A DNA stretch of 64,000 nucleotides, from positions 558,001 through 622,000 of the forward strand of contig NC_083375.1 in the NCBI RefSeq assembly GCF_029542785.1, read 5' to 3'. Within the stretch, counting starts at the first letter, position 1; each line of letters begins with the position of its first letter. The translations under genes were made by a program, and so were the position numbers. Of the stretch, positions 1 through 10,804 are shown piece by piece. This stretch comes from Malassezia japonica. Its lineage: Eukaryota; Basidiomycota; Malasseziomycetes; Malasseziales; Malasseziaceae. The notes below the pieces were generated by a model. That model saw nothing but the letters and a program-made list of their open reading frames with translations. It was not told where the DNA came from and searched no databases.

Positions 1-1616
1 AATCTTGCGGGCCATCTGGAAGCCGGCACGCAGGATAGCCATGTCACTGTCTTGCTCAAGGTACTGGGGGTTGATGTTGGGTGCGTCGAAAATGTCTTGT
101 GACTCGATGGTGATCGAACCACGCGAGAAGGGGTGTTGGAGCGCAGCTTGCACCTGCATCTGGCCGAAAGCCATCGAGAAGAGCAGCTCCATCGCACCAA
201 TATGCGTGCCGTAAATGTGGTTGGCCGTCGCGCTGTAGGTCATGTTGTAGCCCTTCTTGACGGCGTCGGGCGCATTGTACGCAGCAACCGCCTTGGAGAT
301 GTTGCCACGGGCAGCACCCATGACCTGATCTTCGAGCTTGCCAAGCAGCTGGCTCGTGTTGGTGTACGACGTAGCACTGTTCACGAACGAGTCCGTCTTG
401 GCATCACCCGTGATCTTCGAGGGAGCGAGCTCCGAAACGTTCTTCGGCGAGTACTCGACACCACCCGACAGATGGTCTTGCAGGTGGTAGCCAACACCGG
501 GGAGGTCGACCACGACAGGCACCTTCTTCGACTTGAGCAGGTTAGCATCACCGATACCCGAGATCTGGAGAATCTGGGGGTCGTTCACCGAGCCGGCACT
601 GAGAATCACCTCGCGCTTCGCCTTGACCTGGTACACCTTGCCACCACGCTTCTTCATAAAGTCCACGCTAGTCGCTGTGACACTGTCCTTGTTCGAGGTG
701 TCAAAGTTGATCTTCGACACCATGTAGCCAGTCAGCACAACAAGGTTCGAGCGGTAAGTGAAGGGGTCAATGTAGCCAGTGCGCGAAGTGCTGCGCGTCC
801 AGTTGCTGGGGTTGATCGCCGAGTTGGCCACAAAAGTGCCCCACGCGTTGCCGCTGTCGGGGTTGTTCGTAGCAGGCGCCGACACGACCGAAGCACTCTC
901 AATAAAGGCACCGACGGGAGCGTACGACACAGCAGGCCATGACACCTGAATAGGGCCCTTGCTGCCGTGCGCAGTCTCGTTCCAGTGGATCTCACCCAAC
1001 TGGCGGGCCTCGTCGGTGGGCGGAGTGAAAGACTCGCTCTTCTTCATCGCACGGAGCATGTTCTCCCAGCTCCAGTTGTCCTTGCCACCGTCAACAAGGC
1101 TAGCCCAGAGGTTCTGTTCCAGGGCGCTCTGGCGGACGTAGTAGAGACCGTTGATCGCCGAGCTACCACCAAGCACCTTGCCACGGGGCCAGGGCTTCGA
1201 CTGGCCGTTGAGGCCATCCTGGGGGGTCGTCGTCCAGTTCCAGTTCAGGTCGGACTGCACAGGCGAGTTGTACAAGTTGCCAGCAGGCACATCGATTTTC
1301 GCCGCTTCGTCGGACTCCAGACCGGTTCCGCCGGCCTCGATCACAGCCACATTCAGGCTGGGATCCTCCGAAAGGCGCGAGGCGACAACAAGACCAGCCT
1401 GGCCACCGCCAATAATCACATAGTCAAACTCCTTGTCTGGGGTTAGCAAAACACTTGTGAAAAAAACATACTCTGAACGTCGTTCGCCTTGGTAGTCAAG
1501 GCGCGCTTCGCAATGTGCGCGTGGTGACGCATAGCATCTTGGGCATAGCTGAATTCTACAACACAAAGAAAAACAACTGCGAAGGCCCCCAACCAGGAGC
1601 GGAAAAGGACCGACAT
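1..1616 (-). CDS. Secreted GMC-family FAD oxidoreductase, 3' end cut by window edge
   Basis: Glucose-methanol-choline oxidoreductase, a flavoenzyme that oxidises an alcohol or sugar with FAD. Exon 1 (1616-1472) starts at the ATG before MSVLFRSWLGAFAVVFLC, a clear signal peptide, so the enzyme should be secreted. One 35-nt intron (1471-1437) ends CTAACCCCAG. Exon 2 opens with the dinucleotide-binding motif DYVIIGGGQAG and then GMC signature GKVLGGSSAING. The second GMC signature region (GSVNDPQILQISGIG) is also readable. The frame is open to base 1 with no stop, so the C terminus with the catalytic His region is outside the window. An upstream in-frame ATG (1700) would put about 28 residues before the signal peptide and is unlikely. 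The substrate cannot be told; aryl-alcohol oxidase, glucose oxidase and choline dehydrogenase types are all possible. Confidence 0.85.
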
Positions 1617-1953
1617 TGGCAAAACACCAAGAATGAGAGGATGGTAAAGAAGCGAAGGTGAGTTCAACAAACAAGCCACCTGCACGGTACGCAGCCACAA
1701 ACACTGCCAGGGGCAAGGGCGTGTCCGTGTCCGTGCCGCGGCTCAATTATCTACCGACCAATCACAGGGCGCGTGTCGGCTTCTCGCCGCGGTTACAGGC
1801 TCCATCGCGCGTCGGCTTCCTTCTACACTGGTGCTTAGCTAATCTATCGGATCATGATTCGCTAGGAAGTACATGCCGCGCACGGCTCAAGCCTTGGCGC
1901 GTGGCAATTCATCGGTGATTCGGAGTGTGGTCCGGTTGGCTCGGCGTCTTTCG
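1617..1953. other. Intergenic region upstream of the GMC gene
   Basis: These 337 bases separate two genes on the minus strand and must hold the GMC promoter. A CCAAT pentamer lies at 1758-1762 on the plus strand. Short GTGTCC repeats lie just before it. I see no convincing gene; the small ORFs here have no recognisable protein. Confidence 0.5.
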
Positions 1954-3007
1954 CTAGCGCTTCGCGACGCGTGAATTCGCACCTGCGGGTGCATCGACCA
2001 ATCCTGCACGCGTCAGCGCGTCGCGTGCAGCTCGGTTAATGTGTTTAAATCGGTCGGGGCCGAGCAGCACGCCTCCGTACCAGCGCGTGACAACGACTAA
2101 AACATTCTCGAGATCCTGGTGGTTACCGTGGTGCACGTACCAGAAGCGATAAGAGGTGTGCGAGGCGCCCACCGGCTGCCGTTTCGCCGTCGTCGTCACA
2201 GTCTATAGGTTAGGTTAGATACGCACCATGATGCAGCACACCGTCGTCGGTCTTGCAAACCCACGCATGGATGATGGGGTGCGTTGCGCGTTGAACGCGT
2301 TTGTCAGTATCCACGATGTGAGAGAGGAATAGGGGGACTTGGTCGGGATGCGTGATGCGTACTGCATGGCCGAGAAACTCGGACTTGCGCTCCACAATCG
2401 ACTCGCTGCGCACGATCGCAGAGGGATCAATCCGAACGGAGCGAATGGAGGCGATGGTATCGCGAGAGGACTCTTTCTCTTCAGGTATAGTCGCCGCTGT
2501 TGCCTCGGACTGACCCTCTTCTGTGGGGGCCTGGTCTTGGCTCCTGGTATCGTACCAACTCCGAATATGTTCGGTGATGGTTTCAATTCCTTCAAATAGC
2601 ATAGCTTCGCCACGCACCCATTCCACTTCGTTTTCGCTCTCCGTCTGGAATACAGCAGCGACAAATTGTTGCACGGATGCATCGGCACCGAAGCGACCAA
2701 TATACTTGTTCAGCAGCTTGAATTTCGGGGGCACGTCTGCATCGGGGTATCCTGGCGGCAGTTGAATGAGAATGCGAACAACTACTTTAGCATCACTCAT
2801 GGGCAGCGACACACGCAGCAAGAGACGCGTGTCCTGGTTTGAAGCATCGTCCGGCGACTCTTGCAGCTCGAGCTCGTCTTCGCCGTAGATGGATTGAATC
2901 GCTAAAAGCTCCTGGGAGAATCGATCAGCCATGTCTGCATCTTTCTCTGAAGTATACAGATTGGCATCGGCCAGCCGCGCGATCAGTGCAGCGACGCTCT
3001 CGTCCAT
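1954..3007 (-). CDS. YIH1: Yih1/IMPACT family protein (RWD domain plus UPF0029 domain)
   Basis: Yih1/IMPACT proteins bind the Gcn2 activator Gcn1 and restrain Gcn2 signalling during amino-acid starvation. Three exons: 3007-2227, 2202-2141 and 2115-1954, giving 334 aa. Introns are 24 nt (2226-2203, 5' site GTGCGT) and 25 nt (2140-2116). Residues 1 to about 140 form an RWD domain with LAIQSIYGEDEL and LPPGYPDADVPPKF. The C-terminal UPF0029/IMPACT domain carries RKSEFLGHAVRI, CDDDGETAAGGRL, then VVVTRWYGGVLLGPDRFKHI. The conserved DDGETAAGGR block is complete only after splicing both introns, which confirms them. The start is divergent from the SCYL2-type gene, 105 bp away. Confidence 0.9.
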
Positions 3008-3112
3008 CGCACTGACCGTCTTGATTCCTGTTGGAAAGGGCCTGGCTTTGTCTGACGTAATCCAACAGGGTCGCTCCGCTACGGACGTGCTCTGTGCTCC
3101 GTGTGCATCGCC

Positions 3113-5762
3113 ATGGTATCGCTATGGAATCAGGCCTCGACGTTCTTGTATGTGCTCTGCGAGTAGCTCATTTGCAGGGGGCGGACAAATATCTCTATTA
3201 ATTATACCATTGACGAGGATCGTGCTCCGTACGTAATTTGGCTCACGCAGCATCCAAATCGGGTTATGGAAGGTGTATACGGCTACGAAGAAGTCAGGAG
3301 GCACGAGCACCCCAACGAGCGGCCCGCAGCCTCCTGCGCGTGACTTTGTATCGGTGTGGTCCTATACCCCAACGCTCAAAGGCTCCGACCGAATTCGAGC
3401 GGTGGATCAGCTGAAACGCGAAGTAACAACACTGTCACGACTGCGCCATCCATGCATCTTGGAGGTGGTCGAACCTGTCGAGGAGAGCCGCACAGAGCTC
3501 GTATTTGCCACAGAGCATGTTGGGATCTCGCTCGCTGGAAGCATTAGCGCGCAGTCGAACCCTGAATACCAACTGGACGAAGTGGAAATCCGCAAGGGCC
3601 TCTTGCAGGTATGTTGCATTCCTGACTCAGCTCGCGCGCTCGCTTCAATTTCTGCACGAGTCCAAGCGGATTCATACGAATCTTACGCCTGGCGCCGTTG
3701 TGGTTAATGCCAAAGGCGACTGGAAACTGGCAGGTGTTGGCTACCTTACGAGCCTTGGCAGCGATGAGTCTGCCAATGTGCGCTGGGCGTTTGAGGACGA
3801 GGAGGATTCGCTTCCAGTTCTGTTGCAGCGCGATATGGATTTTATGGATCCTATCTATGCGCTTGATCGGAAAGCAACGATGGCCAACGACATGTATTCG
3901 CTTGGTGTTTTAATTTTTACCCTCTTCCATGAGGGCCAAACTCCGTATCAAACGCATGGCAGCATCAATGCGCTGCGGTCGTATGCTGACCGACTCCCTG
4001 ACCGGATCCATTCGCCCAAGTGGAACTCGCTGGGAGCTGATGTGCAAGGTATGTCATTTTGCTGACGCAGTCATTCTGAGCAACCTGATCTCGCGCTCGG
4101 ATGAACAGCGGTACACTGCCAAAACGTTCCAAACACTTGCATACTTTAACAGCATGCTTGTTTCTATTCTCAAGTTTATGGAACGTGACAGCTTCTCGGC
4201 ACGGAGCAAACAAGAGAAGGTGCAATTCCTCCGTGGTCTGCTCAAAGTCCTGCCGCAATTCTCGCCCGCGCTGCAGCGACGCAAGCTGTTGCCTTCGGTA
4301 CGTGAATCAATTAACGCAGATGGTGGAAATCATGTCGGACCGTTCGCTCCTTCCGTATATCCTGCCCAACGTCTTTTTGATGGCAAGCAACATTTGTACG
4401 TGCCCACACTTACGCAGCGTCTTTGGAATTTGGGTCGAGTGTGCTTCCCCGCTTGAAGCCTCTGTTTCTCATCCGGGATCCTCCCCAGAACCAGAGTAAG
4501 TTGTTCGCCTAACCCAGTGCTTCTGCTGAACCAAATCGATCTGTTTGTGGGCAAGATGGCGCCTGCCCAGTTTCGAGAAGGTACGTTGCCCGGCTAATAA
4601 ACAGAGGTCATGCCGCTCATTTACTCGTCGTTGGAGAATGAGCACATTGCCGTGCAAGAGAATGCGCTTCAGAAAGTTCCGCGGCTCTGTGAGCTGCTCG
4701 AGTTTTCGCATGTGAAGGATATTCTCCTGCCGAAACTCACGGCGCTTTTTTCCAAGACCAAGACGCTGTCGGTCAAAGTCAGCTGCTTGGTACGTTTCCT
4801 GGCTTATTCAGATTTGCTTCCATGCCCTAACGCCGGTACTCGACAAGGTCACGCTGAGTGAATCGCTGGTTCCCACGCTTGCGCGTATCAAGACGCGCGA
4901 GCCCTCGGTGATGGTTGCATCCCTTGCTGTCTACGAAGCCATTTCAGTCAAGGTAGACCGCGACGTGCAAGCTACGTCGATCCTACCCCGCCTGTGGGTG
5001 ATGTGCATGGTACGTCGACCGCCTAACGCAGTGCCCCGCGCTGAGCCAAGCCCAGTTTGCCCGTTTCATGCGCGTCATTCGCCAGATCAGCGACAAGATC
5101 GAGAAAGAGCGTACGTACCAAACCCTTACCCAGACATGGCCTACCTGAAGGAGACGCAGAGTGTGGAGGAGCATACGAGCCAAATGGTTAACGAGCAGTA
5201 CAAGACTGCGTCGCGTCCCAGCCTCTCGTCGCGCATCGGTGCAAACACCGACGTGGACTTTGAGACGCTCGTGGGCCAGACACAGGCCGCCGCCCCGTCG
5301 TCGCTCGATACGTTGCTGTTCGACGGCCCCAGCACGAGTATGGACATGCCTTCGCTGCTTGACAGCATGGTAAAGCCTTCGAGTGCGGCGAGCACCCCCG
5401 CGCCAGTGCCCTCACCGGCCATGTCGCCGCGGCCGTCGCTGCAAGCGCCGAGGGCGACGCCGTCGCTTGCCCCGCCGCCCCGCCCTGCCGTGACCATTTC
5501 GCAGCCCACTACGCCCGCAGCTACGAGCACCTCGACCGGCCTCTTTGACGCGCTGGTCTCTGACCCGGCGCCGAGCAAGGTGCCTGCGATGCCGACGCTG
5601 AGCGCACCGCCCCTGCAGCCGACCCGTGCCAATGTACATACAGCCAAGCCAAGCGCTCCTCCCGGCTGGAGCGGTGGCATGCTGCAGCCCCAGGCGCCCA
5701 GCACGAGCTCTGCATCTGTGCCATCCAAGTCGACGTGGGCCGACTTTGATCCGTTGAAATAG
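3113..5762 (+). CDS. SCY1-like pseudokinase, SCYL2/CVAK104 type
   Basis: SCYL pseudokinases act in clathrin-linked trafficking between TGN and endosomes. The gene has 12 exons and 11 tiny introns: 3148-3177 (30 nt), 3229-3250, 3609-3630, 4049-4070, 4298-4319, 4396-4417, 4496-4517 (all 22), 4581-4604 (24), 4790-4811, 5010-5031 (22) and 5111-5133 (23). The spliced product is 798 aa. Start ATG 3113 (MVSLWNQASTFLG) was chosen because it alone stays in frame through exon 2 into NYTIDEDRAPIQIGLWKVYT, typical of SCYL2 N termini. The kinase-like domain has LRHPCILEVVEP and KRIHTNLTPGAVVVN; HTNLTP replaces HRDLKP and DWKLAGVG replaces DFG, so it is probably inactive. HEAT-like helices follow, then a Pro/Ser/Thr-rich tail ending TWADFDPLK. 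It is the most intron-dense gene in the window. Confidence 0.88.
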
Positions 5763-5783
5763 GTCTACAGTACACATGGTGCG

Positions 5784-6116
5784 CTATGCATCTTGCCCAG
5801 CGACATCCTCGCAAGCGTCGATCCATTGCCTGCGTTAGCATAACCACATACGAGTACACGTCGATCGGCTGGGACAGCGTGTCTGTGTCTGCAGAGAATT
5901 TTTGGCCGCAGATCTTGCAACTCAAGTAGCCGATGCGAGCCTTGTCGTCGCTGCGTCAGTGGGACAACCTACATCTTGCACGACACAGCCTTGTCGTGGT
6001 TGCAAAACAGGCATGTGAATACCGTGTCTCTCGTTAATATCCCATCACGTACCCAGCGGCGGCGTCTTGGCCTTGCCCGCACCGGGCTGGCGCGTCGACT
6101 TCTTCCGCTTGCCCAT
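5784..6116 (-). CDS. ELF1: Transcription elongation factor Elf1 (ELOF1)
   Basis: Elf1 is a small zinc protein that travels with RNA polymerase II and assists transcription through nucleosomes. Four exons (6116-6053, 6027-5973, 5950-5852, 5829-5784) join to 87 aa. Introns are 25 nt (6052-6028), 22 nt (5972-5951, 5' site GTAGGT) and 22 nt (5851-5830). The product begins MGKRKKST, has a CLFC plus CKIC zinc ribbon, and ends with the hallmark QPIDVYSQWIDACED. All four cysteines and the DVYS-WIDACE block appear only after removing the introns. It converges on the SCYL2-type gene with 21 bp between stops and is divergent from the ankyrin gene. Confidence 0.93.
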
Positions 6117-6158
6117 CCTGGAGGCGTTTCGCTGCCTCGCGCGACGTCCGATACGAGT

Positions 6159-6164
6159 CACGTG
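6159..6164. promoter_or_regulatory. CACGTG motif in ELF1/ankyrin divergent promoter
   Basis: A CACGTG palindrome sits in the 77-bp gap between two divergent start codons. It is one of many such promoter motifs in this window. In other fungi CACGTG is bound by bHLH factors such as Cbf1; the factor here is unknown. Confidence 0.45.
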
Positions 6165-6193
6165 CGGGTGGCTCGTGCTTTGAACGCAACATC

Positions 6194-6930
6194 ATGCCAG
6201 CTCCCGTGCCGAGTCAGGAAGAGATTGCAGCCAAAGTGCGCGAGGGACCGAACGTCTGGATCGCCGCAGGAGACGGCGATCTTGACCGTGTCAAGCTCTT
6301 GCTGGAGCACGGCGGTGTGACGCCGACCAGTGCCGATTTTTCCAAATATACGCCGATCCACGCGGCCGCGTCCTATGGCCGCGCCGAGCTCTTGTGCGTG
6401 TTTTTTCTGACTCAGGCGCTTTCTGCTCACCTACCCGAATGTGTCGAAGGATGCGGTGAATGTTACCGACGACGATGGCGAGACGCCGCTCTTTTTTTGT
6501 GAAGACGTGCCGACGGCCAAGCTGCTCGTGGACGAGTTCCACGCCGACGCGTCGCGCAAGAACCACGAGGGCCTCACGGTACGTGCCTCGACTCATCCAG
6601 GCGGCCGAAAATGCATTGGTAAATGAACGCGAGGCGGTCGCCGAATACCTGCGCTCTGTCACGGGCGAGGAGGCGACGCCGCGCAGCGAGCTCCTGGCGC
6701 GCGTCGGTGAGCAGGACGAGGACGAGGAGGCGGAGGAGCGCCTCGAGGCGGCCGAGGATGAGGAGGATGCGGACGACCAGGACCTGGACGAGAAAGCTGA
6801 CCAGCTCATGGCGCACGTCGAGGAGATCATGCGCGAGTCGGAAGCCAACGGCACGGATCCCTCGGACAAGCTGCGCGAGGTGGTCGGTGCGAGTCTCATG
6901 AAACAGATCATGGAGGGCTATCAACGCTAG
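6194..6930 (+). CDS. Small ankyrin-repeat protein, Yar1-like
   Basis: Two 22-nt introns (6394-6415 with 5' site GTGCGT; 6579-6600) join three exons into 230 aa. Ankyrin-type repeats fill residues about 15-130: VWIAAGDGDLDRVKLLLEHG, YTPIHAAASYGRAELLRFLL, and DDGETPLFFCEDVPTAKLLV. A strongly acidic stretch of Glu/Asp follows, then a short helical tail ending MKQIMEGYQR. Size and layout resemble yeast Yar1, which chaperones ribosomal protein Rps3, but that assignment is inference and other small ankyrin proteins fit too. Its TAG stop overlaps the TAG of the convergent RabGAP gene within a single CTAG (6927-6930). Confidence 0.8.
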
Positions 6931-9212
6931 GGATGCTGCTCGGATCCTCCGAGCTCAAATGCTTGGGTAATCAGCTTGGAGATGGCGCTCAGGTGCTCGT
7001 CACCCGGTTCGTTGCGGTACACTGCGTTAGTCATAGACACGTACTAAACAAGAGCGACTCAGAGAGAATCAGGACCTCGTTGCGGGTGAGGAACTCCTTT
7101 CCGTGGCCATGTAGGCGGAAAAACCACTCGGTGGTCTTGGCGACGTCACCCTCGGCGCTCATCAGCTCGTCGAGGCCGGTGACAATGTCCTGGAACGTGA
7201 GCGAGCCGCAGTTGTCCCTGTCCCAGAACGCAAAGATGCGCGCCGCGAGGTCCTGCTCAGGCATGCGGCGCTCGATGCGTTCCTGCAGGCCATTGCTGAC
7301 AATGTACTCGTCGCGTGCCCACGTCGCAATCTCGCCGAGGAATAGGCGGAAGGTCGTGAGGTTGATGCGCATCTCCTTGAGGTCCTGCATTGGATCGAGC
7401 ACCGCCGGAATCACTGCTGCATTTTCCGGCGCGGTGCCGGTGAGCGACTCGGGCGCGTGGCGGGCGCGGTAGATTGCCTCGACCACCTGGTCGTAAATCA
7501 GGCCGAGCTGGGCTTTGTCAAAGTGCCCGTGGTCCTTGAGGTTGCGGATTGCACAGCGGCGTGCGAATGCCTCGATTTCGTCGACAATCTGCTGGCGGAA
7601 ACGCTTGCGCTCGCCATCGATCGTCTCGTTGGTGATCACGCTAAACTCGCGGAAAGCAACAACAAGCAGCTGCTGGAAGCGCGTCACCTGCTGACGCCGC
7701 GGGTCGGGGCTCTCGGGGTAGGCGCTGTCGCCCAGCGTCCGGAAAAAGTTGCGCAGGATCCCGATGAGCGTGCCGTCGTCTGTGACTTGGAGGATATCGT
7801 CTCCGTTGATCTTGAGAATCGCGAGGCCAATCTGGAAGAGCACGCGCGAGCCAAATGCCATGAAGCAGTCGACAATGCGAAAGGCAAAGACCATTGGCAT
7901 CGAGTTGATGTACAGCGACAAGAGCCATGGGAGCGTCACGACGCTCAGCTGCATATCGTGGCGCACAAAGTGCTCGTGAAGCACGGGCATGGTCGTCTGC
8001 ACAAGGTTCTCAAACACCTTTTGGTCGAGCAGCGTGCCCGACATGGACTGCGTATAGTACCCGGGCAAGAGACGCTCGCACAGCGTGTCGAGCATCCAGA
8101 AACACTGCTCCTCTGACATGTAGATGAGGAGCGCAGCGACCACAATGTTCATCGCCTGGCAATAGCCCAACTCGCGGTTCTTCCAGCTGTACGCAACGAG
8201 CACGCGCCGCAGCGTCTCGATGCCTTCCGGCGACTGGTACGCCGCGTATTCAGGTAGCGAGCGGTTCAGATCCTTTTCGATTTCCTCCGTGCTGATGCTC
8301 GTCATGCCCTTGTGCTCCTCCAAAATCTGCTGGTACACGCCCAGGTTCGCCATACGCCGGTAGATCGAGCCGCTGCTCACCTCCCAGATCTCGCCGCGCA
8401 GGCGGTTCGGCAGGCCGACCTGGACGAGGCGCGTAAACTGGGGGTAGCGCAGGAGCGTAATGTTGCGGCCGTGCAGACGCAGGTACTCTTTCCAAAGCCG
8501 CATCTTGCTTTTTTCTTTCAGCCTGGGTCAGTAGGGCAACGTACTTTTTCGGGTCACCTGGGAAGCCAAACTGGGCGCCGAGGCCCATGTGGTACGGAAT
8601 GTCGCTCGCCGACTTGGCATACGCCCCTCCGCTCGGCTCTGTATCGATCAAAGTGCCCTCAGCGGGAGGCGTGGGCTCCAGCGCGTCCCCCTCGACGGGT
8701 TCCTCGCCCGACTCTTTGAGCATCATTTCCGAGTAGCATCCGGCCAAGAACGGCTTGAGCTGCTTCATCTCGCTGAGGTGTGCACGCAACCGATCACGTA
8801 GGGCGTTGCAGAAGCCCTCGCACGACGGCCGCAGCGCATTCAGCTGAAAGATGAGCTGCATCCCGTGCCAGACCGAGATGCTCAAAGCAAAGACGGCGTC
8901 GCGGGTGTTGAGGCGTTCCACACGCCGCACGGTGCTCAGCGGGATCGCGACACGGCACCCCCGGCCCCGGTCTCCCTGGCTCGCAAAACACAAAAACGAC
9001 GGCGTGAGCGTCAGACGGCCCGCGTACACCAGGTCCTCCTGCCCCTCTTCGTTCGGGTTCGAGAGCGAGAGCACAGCCGAGACGATCTCGGCGCGGATGC
9101 CCGCGGCATCTACGTACGGCCCCTCATCCGGAGGCAATCCGAACGTGTCGGCGAACTGCTGCGCCCGCGTCGGTGGGCGGTAGTCGCGCAGCGAATGTAC
9201 AATCGTCGACAT
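6927..9212 (-). CDS. GRAM/TBC-domain Rab GTPase-activating protein (Gyp2/Mdr1 type)
   Basis: TBC proteins stimulate GTP hydrolysis by Rab/Ypt GTPases in membrane traffic. Exons 9212-8545, 8522-7045 and 7021-6927 give 746 aa; introns are 22 nt (8544-8523) and 23 nt (7044-7022). A GRAM-like region lies at residues about 50-150 (GRLTLTPSFLCFAS). The TBC domain follows: LPNRLRGEIWEVSSG, the arginine-finger motif IEKDLNRSLPEY, and the glutamine finger in GYCQAMNIV. Both catalytic fingers are present. An EF-hand-like loop, DRDNCGSLTFQD, lies near the C terminus. This order matches yeast Mdr1/Gyp2, which acts on Ypt6, but the Rab partner here is unknown. The stop codon interlocks with the ankyrin gene stop. 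Confidence 0.88.
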
Positions 9213-9344
9213 CCTCCGAGGCGCTAAGCAACCCGTGCACGGCCATTGCCTCCACCTACGGCCGAGCGCCGAGCCAATCGCGGACGGAACGAGGGATTGA
9301 TCAGGAAATGATACAGGTATGAGAGCAGTGGAGGAAAGATCTAT

Positions 9345-10382
9345 CTATTGCGCCTTGACCTTGGACTCCGGGGCGGTAGCCGTGGCCTTGGGGCCGTTGA
9401 CGGCGGCCGCGTTGAGGTTCACGCCCTTCGCATGGGCCTCCTCACGGAGCCTGCGCTCCTTGGCGCGCTGGCGCTTGTAGCCGAGGTCCGTGCCCATCAG
9501 GTGGTCCCACCAGCGGAACGAGGTCGAGTAGCAGCCAAGGAAGGCCATGTGATGGTAGTCGTGGTGATCCGCACCTGCCCAGAGCGGCATCCAGTTGTGC
9601 ATCGAGATCGGGAAGTCGTAGCCCGAGTGCGCGTCGACCGCCTGGAAGAGACGCAGGACGATCCACAGGTACACGGTGACAATGTGCAGGTCCTTGGTGA
9701 AAGCGCACAGAAGGAAGGGACCGCCGATCGTGCCCATGCCGAGGATCAGCACCTCCAGCGGGTGGGCGTACTCGGCGGCGAGACCGAACGGCGCGCTGAA
9801 CTCGTGGTGCAGCTTATGAATGTGCTTGTAGAGCGGGCCCCAGTGCAGTGCGCGGTGTGCCCAGTAGTGGAAGGTATCCTCGAAAACAAAGAAAAGAGCA
9901 ATCTGCCACGCCATCTTGAGCCACGACGGGAACGGCACCTCGTGCGTAGTGAGGCCGAAGTATTCACAGATCGGGTGGAAGCTCCAGATCTGGGGCAGCT
10001 CAACGGTGAAGTGGGACAGGAGAACAAGCTTGGTGCAGCGCCACTGCTCGGCGAGGGTGGGAACCTTGCCCTGAAGGTCAGTCGTGCGTGATCAACGTAC
10101 CGGCTGCAGCTTGTACCTGCGCATCGACGGCATCATGTCGATGATGAACCACGGCAAGGAGCGACCGAAGTACACAATCTCATGGAGTAGGAAAGACATG
10201 ACACCAGTGGCAATAACGGGATTGTCCCAGTACTGGTACCACTGGACCCAGAGGCGCTCCGCGGTGCTCAGCGAGGCGTATTCCACGCCCTTGTAGAGCA
10301 TCGACACAGGCGTGGGGTGGCCCGTGAGCGAGTCCGCAAGGGAGCTCAGCGTGTGGTTAAAATGGTGCGCGAGACCTTCCAT
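9345..10382 (-). CDS. ERG25: C-4 methylsterol oxidase
   Basis: Di-iron oxygenase of the ER that oxidises sterol C-4 methyl groups in ergosterol synthesis. Exons 10382-10101 and 10070-9345 (30-nt intron 10100-10071) give 335 aa. The fatty-acid-hydroxylase histidine boxes are intact: HRALH, HKLHH and HHDYHH, between hydrophobic segments. The ATG at 10382 (MEGLAHHFN) is the first true ATG in frame. The C-terminal tail is Lys/Arg/Ala-rich (GYKRQRAKERRLREEA). The 422-bp upstream region contains two CACGTG motifs. Confidence 0.92.
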
Positions 10383-10804
10383 GGTTGCTGGTCGCTGCAA
10401 TTCGCGTGCGCAATTTTAAACGTTCTAGCGCCCCTGCCGCGTGGTTCGGCTCGTGCAAAATCGTGCGATTCGGGTTCCCACGTGGGCGTCACGTGTGATT
10501 ACCTCTCCCCTGCGCGGCGTGCGGTTTTGCTTTTCCTTAACGCTAATTGCCAAAAGGCAAAGACCCCGACTTCTATAAAAGCACCTCCTCAGTAGAACCG
10601 GGCGCGCTGACAAGCCGTCTCTCCATGATTGTGTGAGGTCGTAAAGGAGTCGGAGAGTCATACCAGCCTGGCTTGCCAGGAGTGGGACGATGGGGCTGGG
10701 TGCGTCGTGGCAGCAGGAACGGTCTTCGCGCCCTCCCATGAGCTGCGTCGCAAGGTCTCGTTGTACATGACGAGAGTTTCTATAGCTTTACTATTTCCTA
10801 GAAT
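10383..10804. other. ERG25 upstream region with two CACGTG motifs and a TATA element
   Basis: This gap lies between the ERG25 start and the 3' end of the transporter gene, both on the minus strand. It holds CACGTG at 10479-10484 and 10490-10495, about 100 bp upstream of the ERG25 ATG. A TATAAAAG octamer lies near 10576 on the plus strand, so it points away from ERG25 with no recognisable coding sequence behind it. The small ORFs inside match no family I know. Confidence 0.5.

Noticed and set aside
10425..10739. 104-aa minus-strand ORF upstream of ERG25
   Set aside because: No recognisable domain, and it overlaps the CACGTG promoter motifs.
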